Source: Mycobacterium terramassiliense
GTDB taxonomy: Bacteria > Actinomycetota > Actinomycetes > Mycobacteriales > Mycobacteriaceae
DNA length: 64,000 bases
Assembly: GCF_900157385.1 (NCBI RefSeq)
Contig: NZ_LT717701.1
Coordinates: 965,772 to 1,029,771, forward strand
Reading direction: 5' to 3'
In this document: piece after piece, positions 36,141-44,529 of the stretch
How the letters are laid out: each line of letters begins with the position of its first letter
Position numbering within the stretch: position 1 is the stretch's first letter
Notes under the pieces: model-generated
What the model saw: only the letters and a program-made list of their open reading frames with translations
Database searches by the model: none
Told to the model about the DNA's origin: nothing
Translations under genes and position numbers: made by a program

Positions 36141-37402
36141 TCCATGACCCAGCTGTCCTCGGCGGGCAGGGAGCACAGCAGCGAACGTATCGCCTCTAAC
36201 GACTTTTCCCGCCCCGGCAGATGTGCATGGTGCTCGATGAACAGCAGGCCCGCAAAGGTCCCGCAACTGTAGAGATCGACCGGCGCGCGGGTGGGGAAGT
36301 GCAATTCGCTGTGGAAGTCCGCCACCTCCAAGCCCGGCGGCGTGTTCAGGCCGGGGATCGTGCCGGTGTCTGTGCACAGCACAAACGGGGGCAGCCCGGG
36401 CGGAGTTCCTTCGTATTGCAGGTTGAAGTGCAGCGTGGACTGCTGAATCACGCCGTCGGACAAGTCAGCTCGAAAAGCGTCGACGATACCGCGGGCCACA
36501 TCGACGAGCTCGGTGTCGGGCCCGATCTCGGCAAGATAAATTGCCACCCCCAACGGCAGCGTGCTGCCGGTCAGGCTTGCCGGGGGCGACAGGATGTATC
36601 GCAAGTCGACCGGATAAACGTATGGGATCGGGATGTGCGGCGTGTTGCGAAGGTCCCACTCGGCCAGCAGGATGGCCGCCGCCACCACGGAGTTCAGGCT
36701 GAGCTGATTGGCACGCCCAAACTCCACTAGGTCGGACGTCTCCTGCTCGGTGAACCGGATGCGGGCCACCGGAATGGGTTGGATGGCATCATGGTTCGAC
36801 GCCATGGGCGGCGTCTGGACCGCCTGCAGGTCGTAGGCGAACGCCGCCGGGTAGAGCCGCTCGAGTCCGGACCGCCGCTGTTTTTCGATTCCGCGCTGCT
36901 CAAGCAACGCCTCCAGCGGTTCGGGTGCGGGTTGCGGTATCCCCGGTCCAGGGTCGCCGGTTTCCACCACGTTGGTGTAAAGGGTGAAAAGCTCCTCGAG
37001 AAGACCGAACGCGTGGTGGGCGTCGGCCAGGCTGTGGTGGGTATACAGCGTCAGTGCGCCGCCCCCTTCAGTGCGTTCCAACCGCAGATTCATCAGAGAA
37101 TGGCTTTGATCCAGTAGCAATCCGGCGGGTGTCGAAATGGCATTGGAATCGGCGCCGTCGTCGACCACCCAAAGACCTTGGTGCAGGACGTCTTCGGCCA
37201 CGATCTGGTAGCGGCCGTCGTCGGCCTTCTCGAGGCGGCCGGTGAAAATCGGATGGGTCTCCAGGAGCGCGTCGAAGGCGTCCGACATCGCGTCGACGTC
37301 GATGGCGCCTTTGAGGTGCGCCGTGAACGCGAAATAGGTCTCGTTGACTGCGAATACTTCCTCGCTGCGGGCCAGTTTTCGGATGACCGATCCGGGAAAC
37401 AC
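36137..37402 (-). CDS. papA5: Phthiocerol diester acyltransferase PapA5
   Basis: A 421-aa condensation-type acyltransferase starting MFPGSVIRKLARSEEVFA, as in M. tuberculosis PapA5 (422 aa). PapA5 moves mycocerosyl chains from Mas onto the two hydroxyls of (phenol)phthiocerol. The catalytic motif reads H122-H123-SLA-D127-A128, i.e. HHxxxDA where the family has HHxxxDG; the base His and structural Asp remain. Other conserved blocks are intact: LSLNSVVAAAILLAEW, IPYVYPVDLRYILSPP and DLYSCGTFAGLLFIEHH. It starts 15 bp after drrC and overlaps the enoyl reductase gene, so it belongs to the same operon. Confidence 0.93.
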   Translation of the reverse strand: MFPGSVIRKLARSEEVFAVNETYFAFTAHLKGAIDVDAMSDAFDALLETHPIFTGRLEKADDGRYQIVAEDVLHQGLWVVDDGADSNAISTPAGLLLDQSHSLMNLRLERTEGGGALTLYTHHSLADAHHAFGLLEELFTLYTNVVETGDPGPGIPQPAPEPLEALLEQRGIEKQRRSGLERLYPAAFAYDLQAVQTPPMASNHDAIQPIPVARIRFTEQETSDLVEFGRANQLSLNSVVAAAILLAEWDLRNTPHIPIPYVYPVDLRYILSPPASLTGSTLPLGVAIYLAEIGPDTELVDVARGIVDAFRADLSDGVIQQSTLHFNLQYEGTPPGLPPFVLCTDTGTIPGLNTPPGLEVADFHSELHFPTRAPVDLYSCGTFAGLLFIEHHAHLPGREKSLEAIRSLLCSLPAEDSWVME

Positions 37403-37417
37403 CTAGGACTCCTTAGT

Positions 37418-38245
37418 TCAGTGCGTGCTGGCGCGCCGATAGCCGATCAGCGTCGGGCCGATGCATACGGCGGTGATGCCGGTGGCCCACAGCAGCGTTG
37501 CGAGCATGGGCCATCGCACCGGGCCGCCCAGCGACAATCCGCGCATCGCTTCGATCGCGTAGCTCATCGGCTGGTGTGCGACCACTGGCTGTATCCACTT
37601 CGGAAATTGGTCTACCGGCAGAAACCCGGTCGAGAAGACGACGGCGAGCAGGTGAACGAGTGTAACCGCCTCGAGCAGGAAATTTTTTGCGGCGTGCAAC
37701 GCCACCATTGTGATGAGGGTTGCGTAGGACAGCCCGAAAATGACCGGAACGATCAGCCATGCCAGAATGGCCAGCAAGCCCTGGTGGAAGCGGAACCCGA
37801 GCATCATTCCGACGGCAACCAACACCGCCGTGGTGATCGTGATCCGAACCGCCTCGGCGACGACCCGCGAACAAACACCCGACGCGCGGTGCACGGGCAG
37901 CACCCACAACCGGCGCAGCAGGCCGTCGTCTCGCTCCCCGATGAGGCCGATCGCCCCGATCGCCGATCCGTTGATCGCGGCGGCGAGGGCGTTCATCGGA
38001 ACCGTGCCGTACAGCGCGCTGTGCCCGGTGACTTGTGAAACCATATGGCCCAAAACAATATTCACAGTCAGCAGGAACAGGACGGGCAACACCAGCACTT
38101 CGACCATCGCGGTGAGGTCGCGCCCCCACCGCAGAAGTATCCGTCGCGTCTGCACCAGGGTCTGTGGGACCAGAACCCGTGCGGAATTCTCGTAGCACCG
38201 CCGGTCAACGCCGTGGTCGGTGGTCTTTTCGTCAACCAGGGTCAT
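37418..38245 (-). CDS. drrC: DIM ABC transporter permease DrrC
   Basis: A 275-aa ABC-2-type permease (M. tuberculosis DrrC has 276) from ATG 38245, overlapping the drrB stop as ATGA. Six hydrophobic segments are visible: around residues 48-68 (VEVLVLPVLFLLTVNIVLGH), 85-105, 130-150 (ITITTAVLVAVGMMLGF), 160-178 (LLAILAWLIVPVIFGLSYA), 190-210 and 245-265. The signature FLPVDQFPKWIQPVVAHQPMSYAIEAMRGL before the last segment is typical of ABC-2 permeases. Together with DrrA and DrrB it takes part in moving DIM to the cell envelope. Confidence 0.92.
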   Translation of the reverse strand: MTLVDEKTTDHGVDRRCYENSARVLVPQTLVQTRRILLRWGRDLTAMVEVLVLPVLFLLTVNIVLGHMVSQVTGHSALYGTVPMNALAAAINGSAIGAIGLIGERDDGLLRRLWVLPVHRASGVCSRVVAEAVRITITTAVLVAVGMMLGFRFHQGLLAILAWLIVPVIFGLSYATLITMVALHAAKNFLLEAVTLVHLLAVVFSTGFLPVDQFPKWIQPVVAHQPMSYAIEAMRGLSLGGPVRWPMLATLLWATGITAVCIGPTLIGYRRASTH

Positions 38246-39057
38246 CGCGCCCGCCTCGACAAAACCATTGCCGATGCCGGTAGCAGCATCGCGGCCAATC
38301 CGCATAGCCACGCCAGCGACGGCGCCAGCACGGACCACGTGACGGGACCGCCATGCGGTGGGGTGTCACCGGCCAGGGCGCGCAGGGTGTCCACGAACCT
38401 CGAAACCGGCTGGTCGCGCACGATGGGCTGGATCCAGCGAGGAAACTGCTCGACCGGCTGGACACCCACCGACAGCAGTCCAAAGATCAACGGCGGCAGG
38501 ATCAGTAGCGGCGTCATGGCCTCCGGGTTCTGGGTGGCGGTCCCGACCAGGTCCGCACCGAAAGACAGCAACGCTCCGATCACGAGCACCAAGGTGCAAA
38601 AGGCAACGATGTAGACCGCCGAGCGGTGGAACCGGAATCCAATCAGGTGACCGCAGACCAGCGCCACCGCCAACGAAACCAAGCAGCGGTATACCGCGGC
38701 GGAGATGCGGGCGGCCACCGGCGTAGCCGGGGCGATCGGCATCGATTTGAAGCGGCGATTGATGCCTTGTACCGAGTCGGTCGCCGCCCGGAAGGCGGTC
38801 GACATCGCGGCGAAAGTGATCGCCTGCAGCGCGATCAACGGCATGATGTACTGCGCGTAGCTGCTGGCGATGCCCCTGGTGGCGGCTCCCATGAGCTGAT
38901 GCAATGGAATGTAGAAGCCGGCGGTGAAAATCGCCGAGGACGCGATGGTGATGATGAGCTCACCGTTGCGTAGCGTCGGGGCGATGAAGCGGCCGGTGAG
39001 GACCCACCACTGTGCGAGCGCTGACGGGCAGGGCCGCGCGGTGGCCGGCGCAGTCAC
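38242..39057 (-). CDS. drrB: DIM ABC transporter permease DrrB
   Basis: A 271-aa ABC-2-type permease from GTG 39057, overlapping the drrA stop (GTGA, 39054-39057). It has six predicted membrane segments and the signature VQPVEQFPRWIQPIVRDQPVSRFVDTLRALAGD. FRAATDSVQGINRRFKSMPIAP and CGHLIGFRFHRSAVYIV match DrrB of M. tuberculosis (289 aa); the N-terminus is slightly shorter here. The open frame extends upstream to 39510, but that part is antisense/out-of-frame drrA sequence. Confidence 0.92.
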   Translation of the reverse strand: MTAPATARPCPSALAQWWVLTGRFIAPTLRNGELIITIASSAIFTAGFYIPLHQLMGAATRGIASSYAQYIMPLIALQAITFAAMSTAFRAATDSVQGINRRFKSMPIAPATPVAARISAAVYRCLVSLAVALVCGHLIGFRFHRSAVYIVAFCTLVLVIGALLSFGADLVGTATQNPEAMTPLLILPPLIFGLLSVGVQPVEQFPRWIQPIVRDQPVSRFVDTLRALAGDTPPHGGPVTWSVLAPSLAWLCGLAAMLLPASAMVLSRRAR

Positions 39058-40052
39058 TTCATGACCTCCGCGACAACGGTTCGGGGCTCGGCGGAATCCC
39101 CGGTCAGCGTGAGGAACACGTCGTCCAGCGACGGACGCCGCAGCGCGACGTCGGCAAGGTCGATATTGGCCGCCGCGAGCCGCCCCACGACCTCGATAAG
39201 GGTACTGGTACCGCCCGGCGCCGGCATGGCGATCCGATCCGATTCGGAAGTCAGTGCGGCCCTGTTCTTCTCGGGCAACAACGAGCCGAGCGTCTCGGCG
39301 ATCACCGGTAGATCCCTGAGATCCTGCGGGACGATTTCGCAATAACTGGCGCCGGTTCGCTCCTTGAGCTCGTCGGCGGTGCCCTCGGCGATGATGCGGC
39401 CGTGGTCGATCACGATGATGCGGTCGGCAAGCGCGTCGGCTTCCTCGAGATACTGCGTGGTCAGCAAGGTGGTGATGCCGCAGGTCTTGAAGTTGCCGAC
39501 AAGATCCCAAATCCCTTGCCTGCTGCGCGGATCCAGGCCGGTGGAGGGCTCGTCCAAGAAGACCACCTGCGGGGGGACCACCAGACCGCAGGCGATGTCG
39601 ATCCGCCGGCGCATGCCGCCCGAGTACGTTTTCACGCGCCGATTGCCTGCATAGGCCAGCTCGAATTCTTCGATCAACTCTTCGGCGCGGATGCGCGCGG
39701 CCGACTTACCCAGTCCGTACAACCGGCCGAACATGACGAGGTTTTCTAACCCGGTGAGCATGTCGTCGAGGGCCACCTGTTGGCCGGTAAGCATGATCGA
39801 CCGGCGCACACCCGCGGGCTCGGAGACGCAGTCATAACCGGCGACGATTGCATGGCCTCGATCGGGCCGGCTCAGGGTCGACAGGATGTCGACGAGCGTG
39901 GTCTTCCCCGCGCCGTTGGGCCCGAGGAGGCCGATCACCTCGCCGCGGCCGACTTCGAAGCTGACGTTCTGCAAGGCCACCACGTCGTCGTAGGTCTTGC
40001 GTACCCCATCGACGATGACCGCCTTGTCAAAAGTCCTCTCGGCGTCGCCCAT
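39054..40052 (-). CDS. drrA: DIM ABC transporter ATP-binding protein DrrA
   Basis: A 332-aa ABC ATPase of the DrrA/daunorubicin-resistance type (331 in M. tuberculosis). Walker A GPNGAGKTT, Q-loop SIMLTGQQVALDDMLTG, ABC signature YSGGMRRRIDIA, Walker B VVFLDEPSTGLD and switch His are replaced or present as in the family: the switch region reads LLTTQYLEEADAL, with Gln where many ABC ATPases have His, a known DrrA feature. A C-terminal regulatory tail of about 80 residues follows. AGGAAGG precedes ATG 40052. The start is 22 bp after ppsE. Confidence 0.94.
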   Translation of the reverse strand: MGDAERTFDKAVIVDGVRKTYDDVVALQNVSFEVGRGEVIGLLGPNGAGKTTLVDILSTLSRPDRGHAIVAGYDCVSEPAGVRRSIMLTGQQVALDDMLTGLENLVMFGRLYGLGKSAARIRAEELIEEFELAYAGNRRVKTYSGGMRRRIDIACGLVVPPQVVFLDEPSTGLDPRSRQGIWDLVGNFKTCGITTLLTTQYLEEADALADRIIVIDHGRIIAEGTADELKERTGASYCEIVPQDLRDLPVIAETLGSLLPEKNRAALTSESDRIAMPAPGGTSTLIEVVGRLAAANIDLADVALRRPSLDDVFLTLTGDSAEPRTVVAEVMK

Positions 40053-40074
40053 TGGCCTTCCTTCCTCTCAGCCC

Positions 40075-43000
40075 TCAACCCGCGTCGCGCGCGGACAAGT
40101 CCACTAGGGCCAGTTCCACTGGCTCCGAAGCAGTGTTGCCGTCGTCGGGGATTGCGGCGATGGCCTGTTCGAGCAGCACCCGCAAAGCCAACGGGAAGCG
40201 CTGCGCCAGAGCCTCGATCGTTGCGCTCGCAACGCGGCGGGTGTCATACCACCAATCGAGATGCAGCGAGCCGGAGTGGCGGTATACGCGAAACTCGATG
40301 GCATGGCCTAGGCCCGGAATCGGGTCGCGCACCGGCAGCGCCGCGTCGGAGTCGAACTGGACCGGTGCATCGACTGGCGGTAGCTGGGGGATCAGACCCA
40401 CGTAGCGGAAGTGGATGTCGGAGGGGCCGGCGGCGGCGAACAGCGGTGCGGTGGGTGCGTAGACGTAGCGAAGTAGTGCGTAGCCGATCCCATGGTGCGG
40501 AACGGATCTGAGCGTGTCGCTGACAGTGCTCAGCAGCGTCGCCGCATCGCCGTCCCTCGTGCACGGAATCGGAGCAGGATAGATCGTGGTGAAACGGCCA
40601 ATGGTCCTGCGCAGGTCCACGTCGGGCCTCAGCACGGTGCGCCCGGCGCCCTCCAAGTCGACCGAAACCACACCCTCGCCGAGGGTCTGGGCGATTGTCC
40701 GACCTAGTGCCGCCAGTAGGATCTCCTCGATCGGCACGCCCAGCCTCCGGCGGGCGTCGTCGATCTCGGCCGTTTTGTCGACGGTCAGCGCCGACGGCAC
40801 CCGCGCCAGGTCGCTGGAATGGGGGCGGTCGGTGACTTCCGGGTCGCCCAGCCGCAATGTCGCCGTGTTGGAGTTCTCCAGCCAGAAGTCACGGGTGTCC
40901 AGGACCGCCGGGTGCGTCGCCAGTGTCCCGGATCGCAGAGACCAATCGCGCCATTGCGCGCTGGTCGGGGGCAGCAAAATTCCCTCGCCCGCAAGTCGCT
41001 GAGTGAATGCGGTGAGCAGGTCGGTCAGCAGGATCTCGCGAGATGCGTTGTCCGCGATCACTTCGTGCATGGACAAGATCAGGTGGCTGCTGCCCTGCGC
41101 ACTGGGCTCCGGACCGGAAACGTGTGTGGCGGTCAACGATGCGGTCTGGCCATCAGCGGCCTCAGCCGCGATGTTCAGCAGGGCTGCCCGCAGCCCGGCG
41201 GGTTCGCCACCCGTCAGGTCGCTCGGAAGCGTTCGGGTCGATAGCAGTTCAAATTCCTGCGGTGCGGCGATGTGCTGCTCCCACGTCCCCGCGCGTTCGA
41301 CGAGCCGAAGGCGTAACGCGTCGTGGTGGTCGGCCACCGCGGTGAGCACGGCCCGGATGTCTTCGACGCCCACGACGGGGGCGAGCCTGAAGATCAGCGG
41401 GCATCGCCAGGAACCGGTCTCCTGCACTCCTTGGTCGAAGAACTGCATTACATTCGGCGGGACGCAGGTATGAGTAGTGGGGTCAATCGGTTTCGCCAAG
41501 CTGCCCGCGGCGTCTTTCGCATCGACGTGTTTCGCGAGGGTGGCCAAAGTAGGGTGTCGATAAAGATCCTGCGGCGTGACGTCCAGGCCCGCGTTGGTGG
41601 CGGCGGTCGAAATGCCAATCGAGATCAGGGAATCACCGCCGAGGTCGAAGAAGTTATCGTTGCGGTCGATCGAATTGACACCTAAGCACCGCATCCAGAT
41701 CTGCCGCAGCGCCGCCTCGGTCTGCGCCTGCCCGTTGGGGGACTGTTCGGCTTGGGCGCCGGCACCGGCACCATTGGTGGACACGTCGGGCGCGTGCGAT
41801 CCCGCGGCCAGGCCGGTCCAGTTGATCGGCTTCGGGTCGATCCAATGCCGTTGGTGAGCAAAGGGATAACCGGGCAGAGAAACGGTTCGCGGCGCGGGCC
41901 CCGACGGGCGCGGCCACTCGACCTGGACACCAGCCGCCGACAGTTGGCCGAGCCCGAGCAGGAAGGTGTCCCGATCATCGACGTTCTGGATCGGGTGCCG
42001 CATGAGCCGAACCGCGCGATGTCCGCCCGACCACTTCGGGTGCCGCATCGCCGAACCCGTCAGGCTGCCACCCGGGCCGACCTCGACGAGGATCCGGCAC
42101 GGGTCGGTCAGCACCGCCTCGAGCTCGTCCCCGAACCTGATCGTGGAACTGATCTGGCGAGCCCAGGCGGCGGGGTCGGTGATTTGCTCATCGGACATCC
42201 AGGTCCCGGTGAGGTTGCTGAGTAGGGGTGTGTGCGGCCGCCGAAGCTCGACACCGGACAGGAAATCTTGGAACTCCGCCGCCACGGCATCCATCGAGCT
42301 GGAATGAAACGCGTGTGTGGCGCGGACGCGTCGCGCGGCGATACCGTCCCCGCGAAGGCGTTGGGTGAATGCGCGGATCTCGTCGTTAGGACCGGCGATA
42401 ACGCAGTTGCCGGGATCGTTCACTGCGGAAAGGCCCACTCCCTTAACGGCGTACTCCGCAAGGTACGGTTCGATGTCGTCGGGACCCAGTGCCACCGCCA
42501 CCATCGAGCCCGGTGGGGATTCGTGCATCAGGCGGGCACGCAATGACACCGCCTTGATCGCAGTCTCGAGGTCGAATACCCCGGCCAGGGTGGCCGCGAT
42601 GTATTCGCCGGTGCTGTAGCCGATGTATGCTCCAGCGCGCACCCCATAGTTTTCCACCAGTCGCGCAAGCGCGTATTCCACTGTGAACAGCGCGGGTTGG
42701 GAGCGGTCAATGCGCTCCAAATCGGTTGTGCTATCGCCGAATATCTCGGCGTGTAGGTCGATCCCCATCTCATTGTGGAATCCCGCGGCGCAGATGTCGA
42801 AGTGTTCGGCGAAGGCGGGCGTGGTGTCGTACAAGCCCCGGGCCATGCCGCCGTGCTGAGAGCCCTGACCCGGAAACATGAAAACGACGCGTTGCGACCC
42901 CGACTCGACGTTTCCGCCGACGGATTCCCCGACGAAGACGTTGTCATGCTCGGAAGTCCGCAAGACCGCGACCGCCTGTTCGCGGTCGTGAACCACGGCC

Positions 43001-44529
43001 GCCATGGTGATGCTGTGCTTACGGCGCCCGGCGAGGGTGAAAGCGACGTCGGACAGGCTCGGGGCGCCCGTTTCGTTTAGCGCCGCGGCTAGAGCGTTGC
43101 GCGATTCCTCCAGTGCGGCTTCAGTTTCCGTCGAGAGCAGGATCACCTGCGGGTCCGCCGGCTCGGCGGGCGCCGCAACCGGGGGCGCCTCCTCGACGAC
43201 GAGGTGCGCGTTGGTTCCGCCCACCCCGAACGAGCTGACGCCGGCCCTGAGCACTCCATCCCATTCCCACGGGCCGTAGGCGCTTTGCACCGCGAAAGGG
43301 GTCTCGTCGAGGCGGAGTTCCGGGTTCGGGCTGGTGAAGTGCAGTGTCGCGGGAATCGCCTTGTGCTTCAGGCAGAGAATCGTTTTGATCAGGCTCACGA
43401 CGCCGGCCGCGACTTCGAGGTGGCCGATGTTCGACTTGACGGACCCTAAGACACAGGGACCGGTTCGAGGCATCTGCGACACGGCGAACGCGGTTCGCAG
43501 GCCCTGGATTTCGATGGGATCACCCAGCGGTGTGCCGGTTCCGTGCGTCTCGACGTAGCTCACGGTGGAGGAATCGATGCCCGAGACCGCGTGAGCTTCC
43601 GCGATGACATCGGCCTGAGCGACCGGGCTGGGAGCCGCGTACCCCATCTTCGCCGAGCCGTCGTTGTTGATCGCCGACCCGCGGATGACGGCGTGAATCC
43701 GATCCCCGGCTTCGACGGCGGCCTGAAACGGTTTGAGGACTACGATGGCCACACCGCTGCCGAAAACCGTGCCGTCGGCCCGCACGTCGAAGGGACGGCA
43801 GTGGCCGACCGCCGACACCATCGACCCCGGCGAGTTCCAGTAACCCACCCGGTGGGGGACCGACAGCGACACCCCTCCGGCAAGCGCCATGTCGCATTCC
43901 CCGCTGAGCAGGCTCTGACAGGCCAGATGGACCGCGACGAGCGATGACGAGCATGCGGTCTGGACCGTCAGGCTCGGGCCGCGAAGATTGAATTGATGGG
44001 ACACCCGCGTGGCGAGGAAATCCTTGTCGTTCTGCAGGAACAGGTTGAACTGCTCGAAGTTGAGGCCCGTTCCCAGGAAGGCGTCTTCGCCATGGTGGGA
44101 CGACAGGTTGTGCAGGAGATAGCCGCTGGGGGAGCAGGTTCCGTAGACGCCGATGGCGCCGTCGAACCGCGCGGGGTCGCAGCCGGCATCCTCGAAGGCA
44201 TGCCACGCGCATTGAAGGAATAGGCGGTGCTGCGGGTCCAGCGTCCGAGCGGATTGCGGTGGGAATCCGAAGTAGTCGGCGTCGAACTCGTCGAACCCGT
44301 CGATGACCGGCGCCCGCCGCACATACGCGGGATTGGCCAGCACTTCATCGCCGATCCCGGCAGCCTTCAGCTGTTGCTCTGAGAGCGTGACGATCGATTC
44401 TTCGCCGCGGCGAAGATTGTCCCAGAAGGCCGACACGTCGTTGGCGCCCGGGAATCTGCCGGCCATGCCGACCACGGCGATTGCGTTGGCCGGCAAACCC
44501 GTTGAGTATGGGGCTGTGTTCGTGCTCAC
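40075..44529 (-). CDS. ppsE: Phthiocerol synthase PpsE (KS-AT-ACP-condensation)
   Basis: A 1,484-aa PKS (1,488 in M. tuberculosis). GTG 44529 overlaps the ppsD TGA as GTGA; the frame stays open further upstream only as out-of-frame ppsD. KS Cys193 in VQTACSSS with THGTGTP and GHLEVA; AT with GYSTGEYIA (family-typical for PpsE) and HAFH; ACP Ser in LGGDSLISI around residue 968; residues 1000-1484 are a condensation-like release domain with HHDALRLR and MHEVIADNAS. There is no KR or DH. PpsE performs the last extension, adding the methyl-branched terminal unit, and its terminal domain helps release the chain. It ends 22 bp before drrA. Confidence 0.94.
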   Translation of the reverse strand: MSTNTAPYSTGLPANAIAVVGMAGRFPGANDVSAFWDNLRRGEESIVTLSEQQLKAAGIGDEVLANPAYVRRAPVIDGFDEFDADYFGFPPQSARTLDPQHRLFLQCAWHAFEDAGCDPARFDGAIGVYGTCSPSGYLLHNLSSHHGEDAFLGTGLNFEQFNLFLQNDKDFLATRVSHQFNLRGPSLTVQTACSSSLVAVHLACQSLLSGECDMALAGGVSLSVPHRVGYWNSPGSMVSAVGHCRPFDVRADGTVFGSGVAIVVLKPFQAAVEAGDRIHAVIRGSAINNDGSAKMGYAAPSPVAQADVIAEAHAVSGIDSSTVSYVETHGTGTPLGDPIEIQGLRTAFAVSQMPRTGPCVLGSVKSNIGHLEVAAGVVSLIKTILCLKHKAIPATLHFTSPNPELRLDETPFAVQSAYGPWEWDGVLRAGVSSFGVGGTNAHLVVEEAPPVAAPAEPADPQVILLSTETEAALEESRNALAAALNETGAPSLSDVAFTLAGRRKHSITMAAVVHDREQAVAVLRTSEHDNVFVGESVGGNVESGSQRVVFMFPGQGSQHGGMARGLYDTTPAFAEHFDICAAGFHNEMGIDLHAEIFGDSTTDLERIDRSQPALFTVEYALARLVENYGVRAGAYIGYSTGEYIAATLAGVFDLETAIKAVSLRARLMHESPPGSMVAVALGPDDIEPYLAEYAVKGVGLSAVNDPGNCVIAGPNDEIRAFTQRLRGDGIAARRVRATHAFHSSSMDAVAAEFQDFLSGVELRRPHTPLLSNLTGTWMSDEQITDPAAWARQISSTIRFGDELEAVLTDPCRILVEVGPGGSLTGSAMRHPKWSGGHRAVRLMRHPIQNVDDRDTFLLGLGQLSAAGVQVEWPRPSGPAPRTVSLPGYPFAHQRHWIDPKPINWTGLAAGSHAPDVSTNGAGAGAQAEQSPNGQAQTEAALRQIWMRCLGVNSIDRNDNFFDLGGDSLISIGISTAATNAGLDVTPQDLYRHPTLATLAKHVDAKDAAGSLAKPIDPTTHTCVPPNVMQFFDQGVQETGSWRCPLIFRLAPVVGVEDIRAVLTAVADHHDALRLRLVERAGTWEQHIAAPQEFELLSTRTLPSDLTGGEPAGLRAALLNIAAEAADGQTASLTATHVSGPEPSAQGSSHLILSMHEVIADNASREILLTDLLTAFTQRLAGEGILLPPTSAQWRDWSLRSGTLATHPAVLDTRDFWLENSNTATLRLGDPEVTDRPHSSDLARVPSALTVDKTAEIDDARRRLGVPIEEILLAALGRTIAQTLGEGVVSVDLEGAGRTVLRPDVDLRRTIGRFTTIYPAPIPCTRDGDAATLLSTVSDTLRSVPHHGIGYALLRYVYAPTAPLFAAAGPSDIHFRYVGLIPQLPPVDAPVQFDSDAALPVRDPIPGLGHAIEFRVYRHSGSLHLDWWYDTRRVASATIEALAQRFPLALRVLLEQAIAAIPDDGNTASEPVELALVDLSARDAG

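Noticed and set aside
36141..36377. N-terminal extension of the enoyl reductase
   Set aside because: It lies in the wrong frame of papA5 and shows no similarity to the family.
42660..42720. GYSTG instead of GHSxG in the PpsE acyltransferase
   Set aside because: This is normal for PpsE orthologues.
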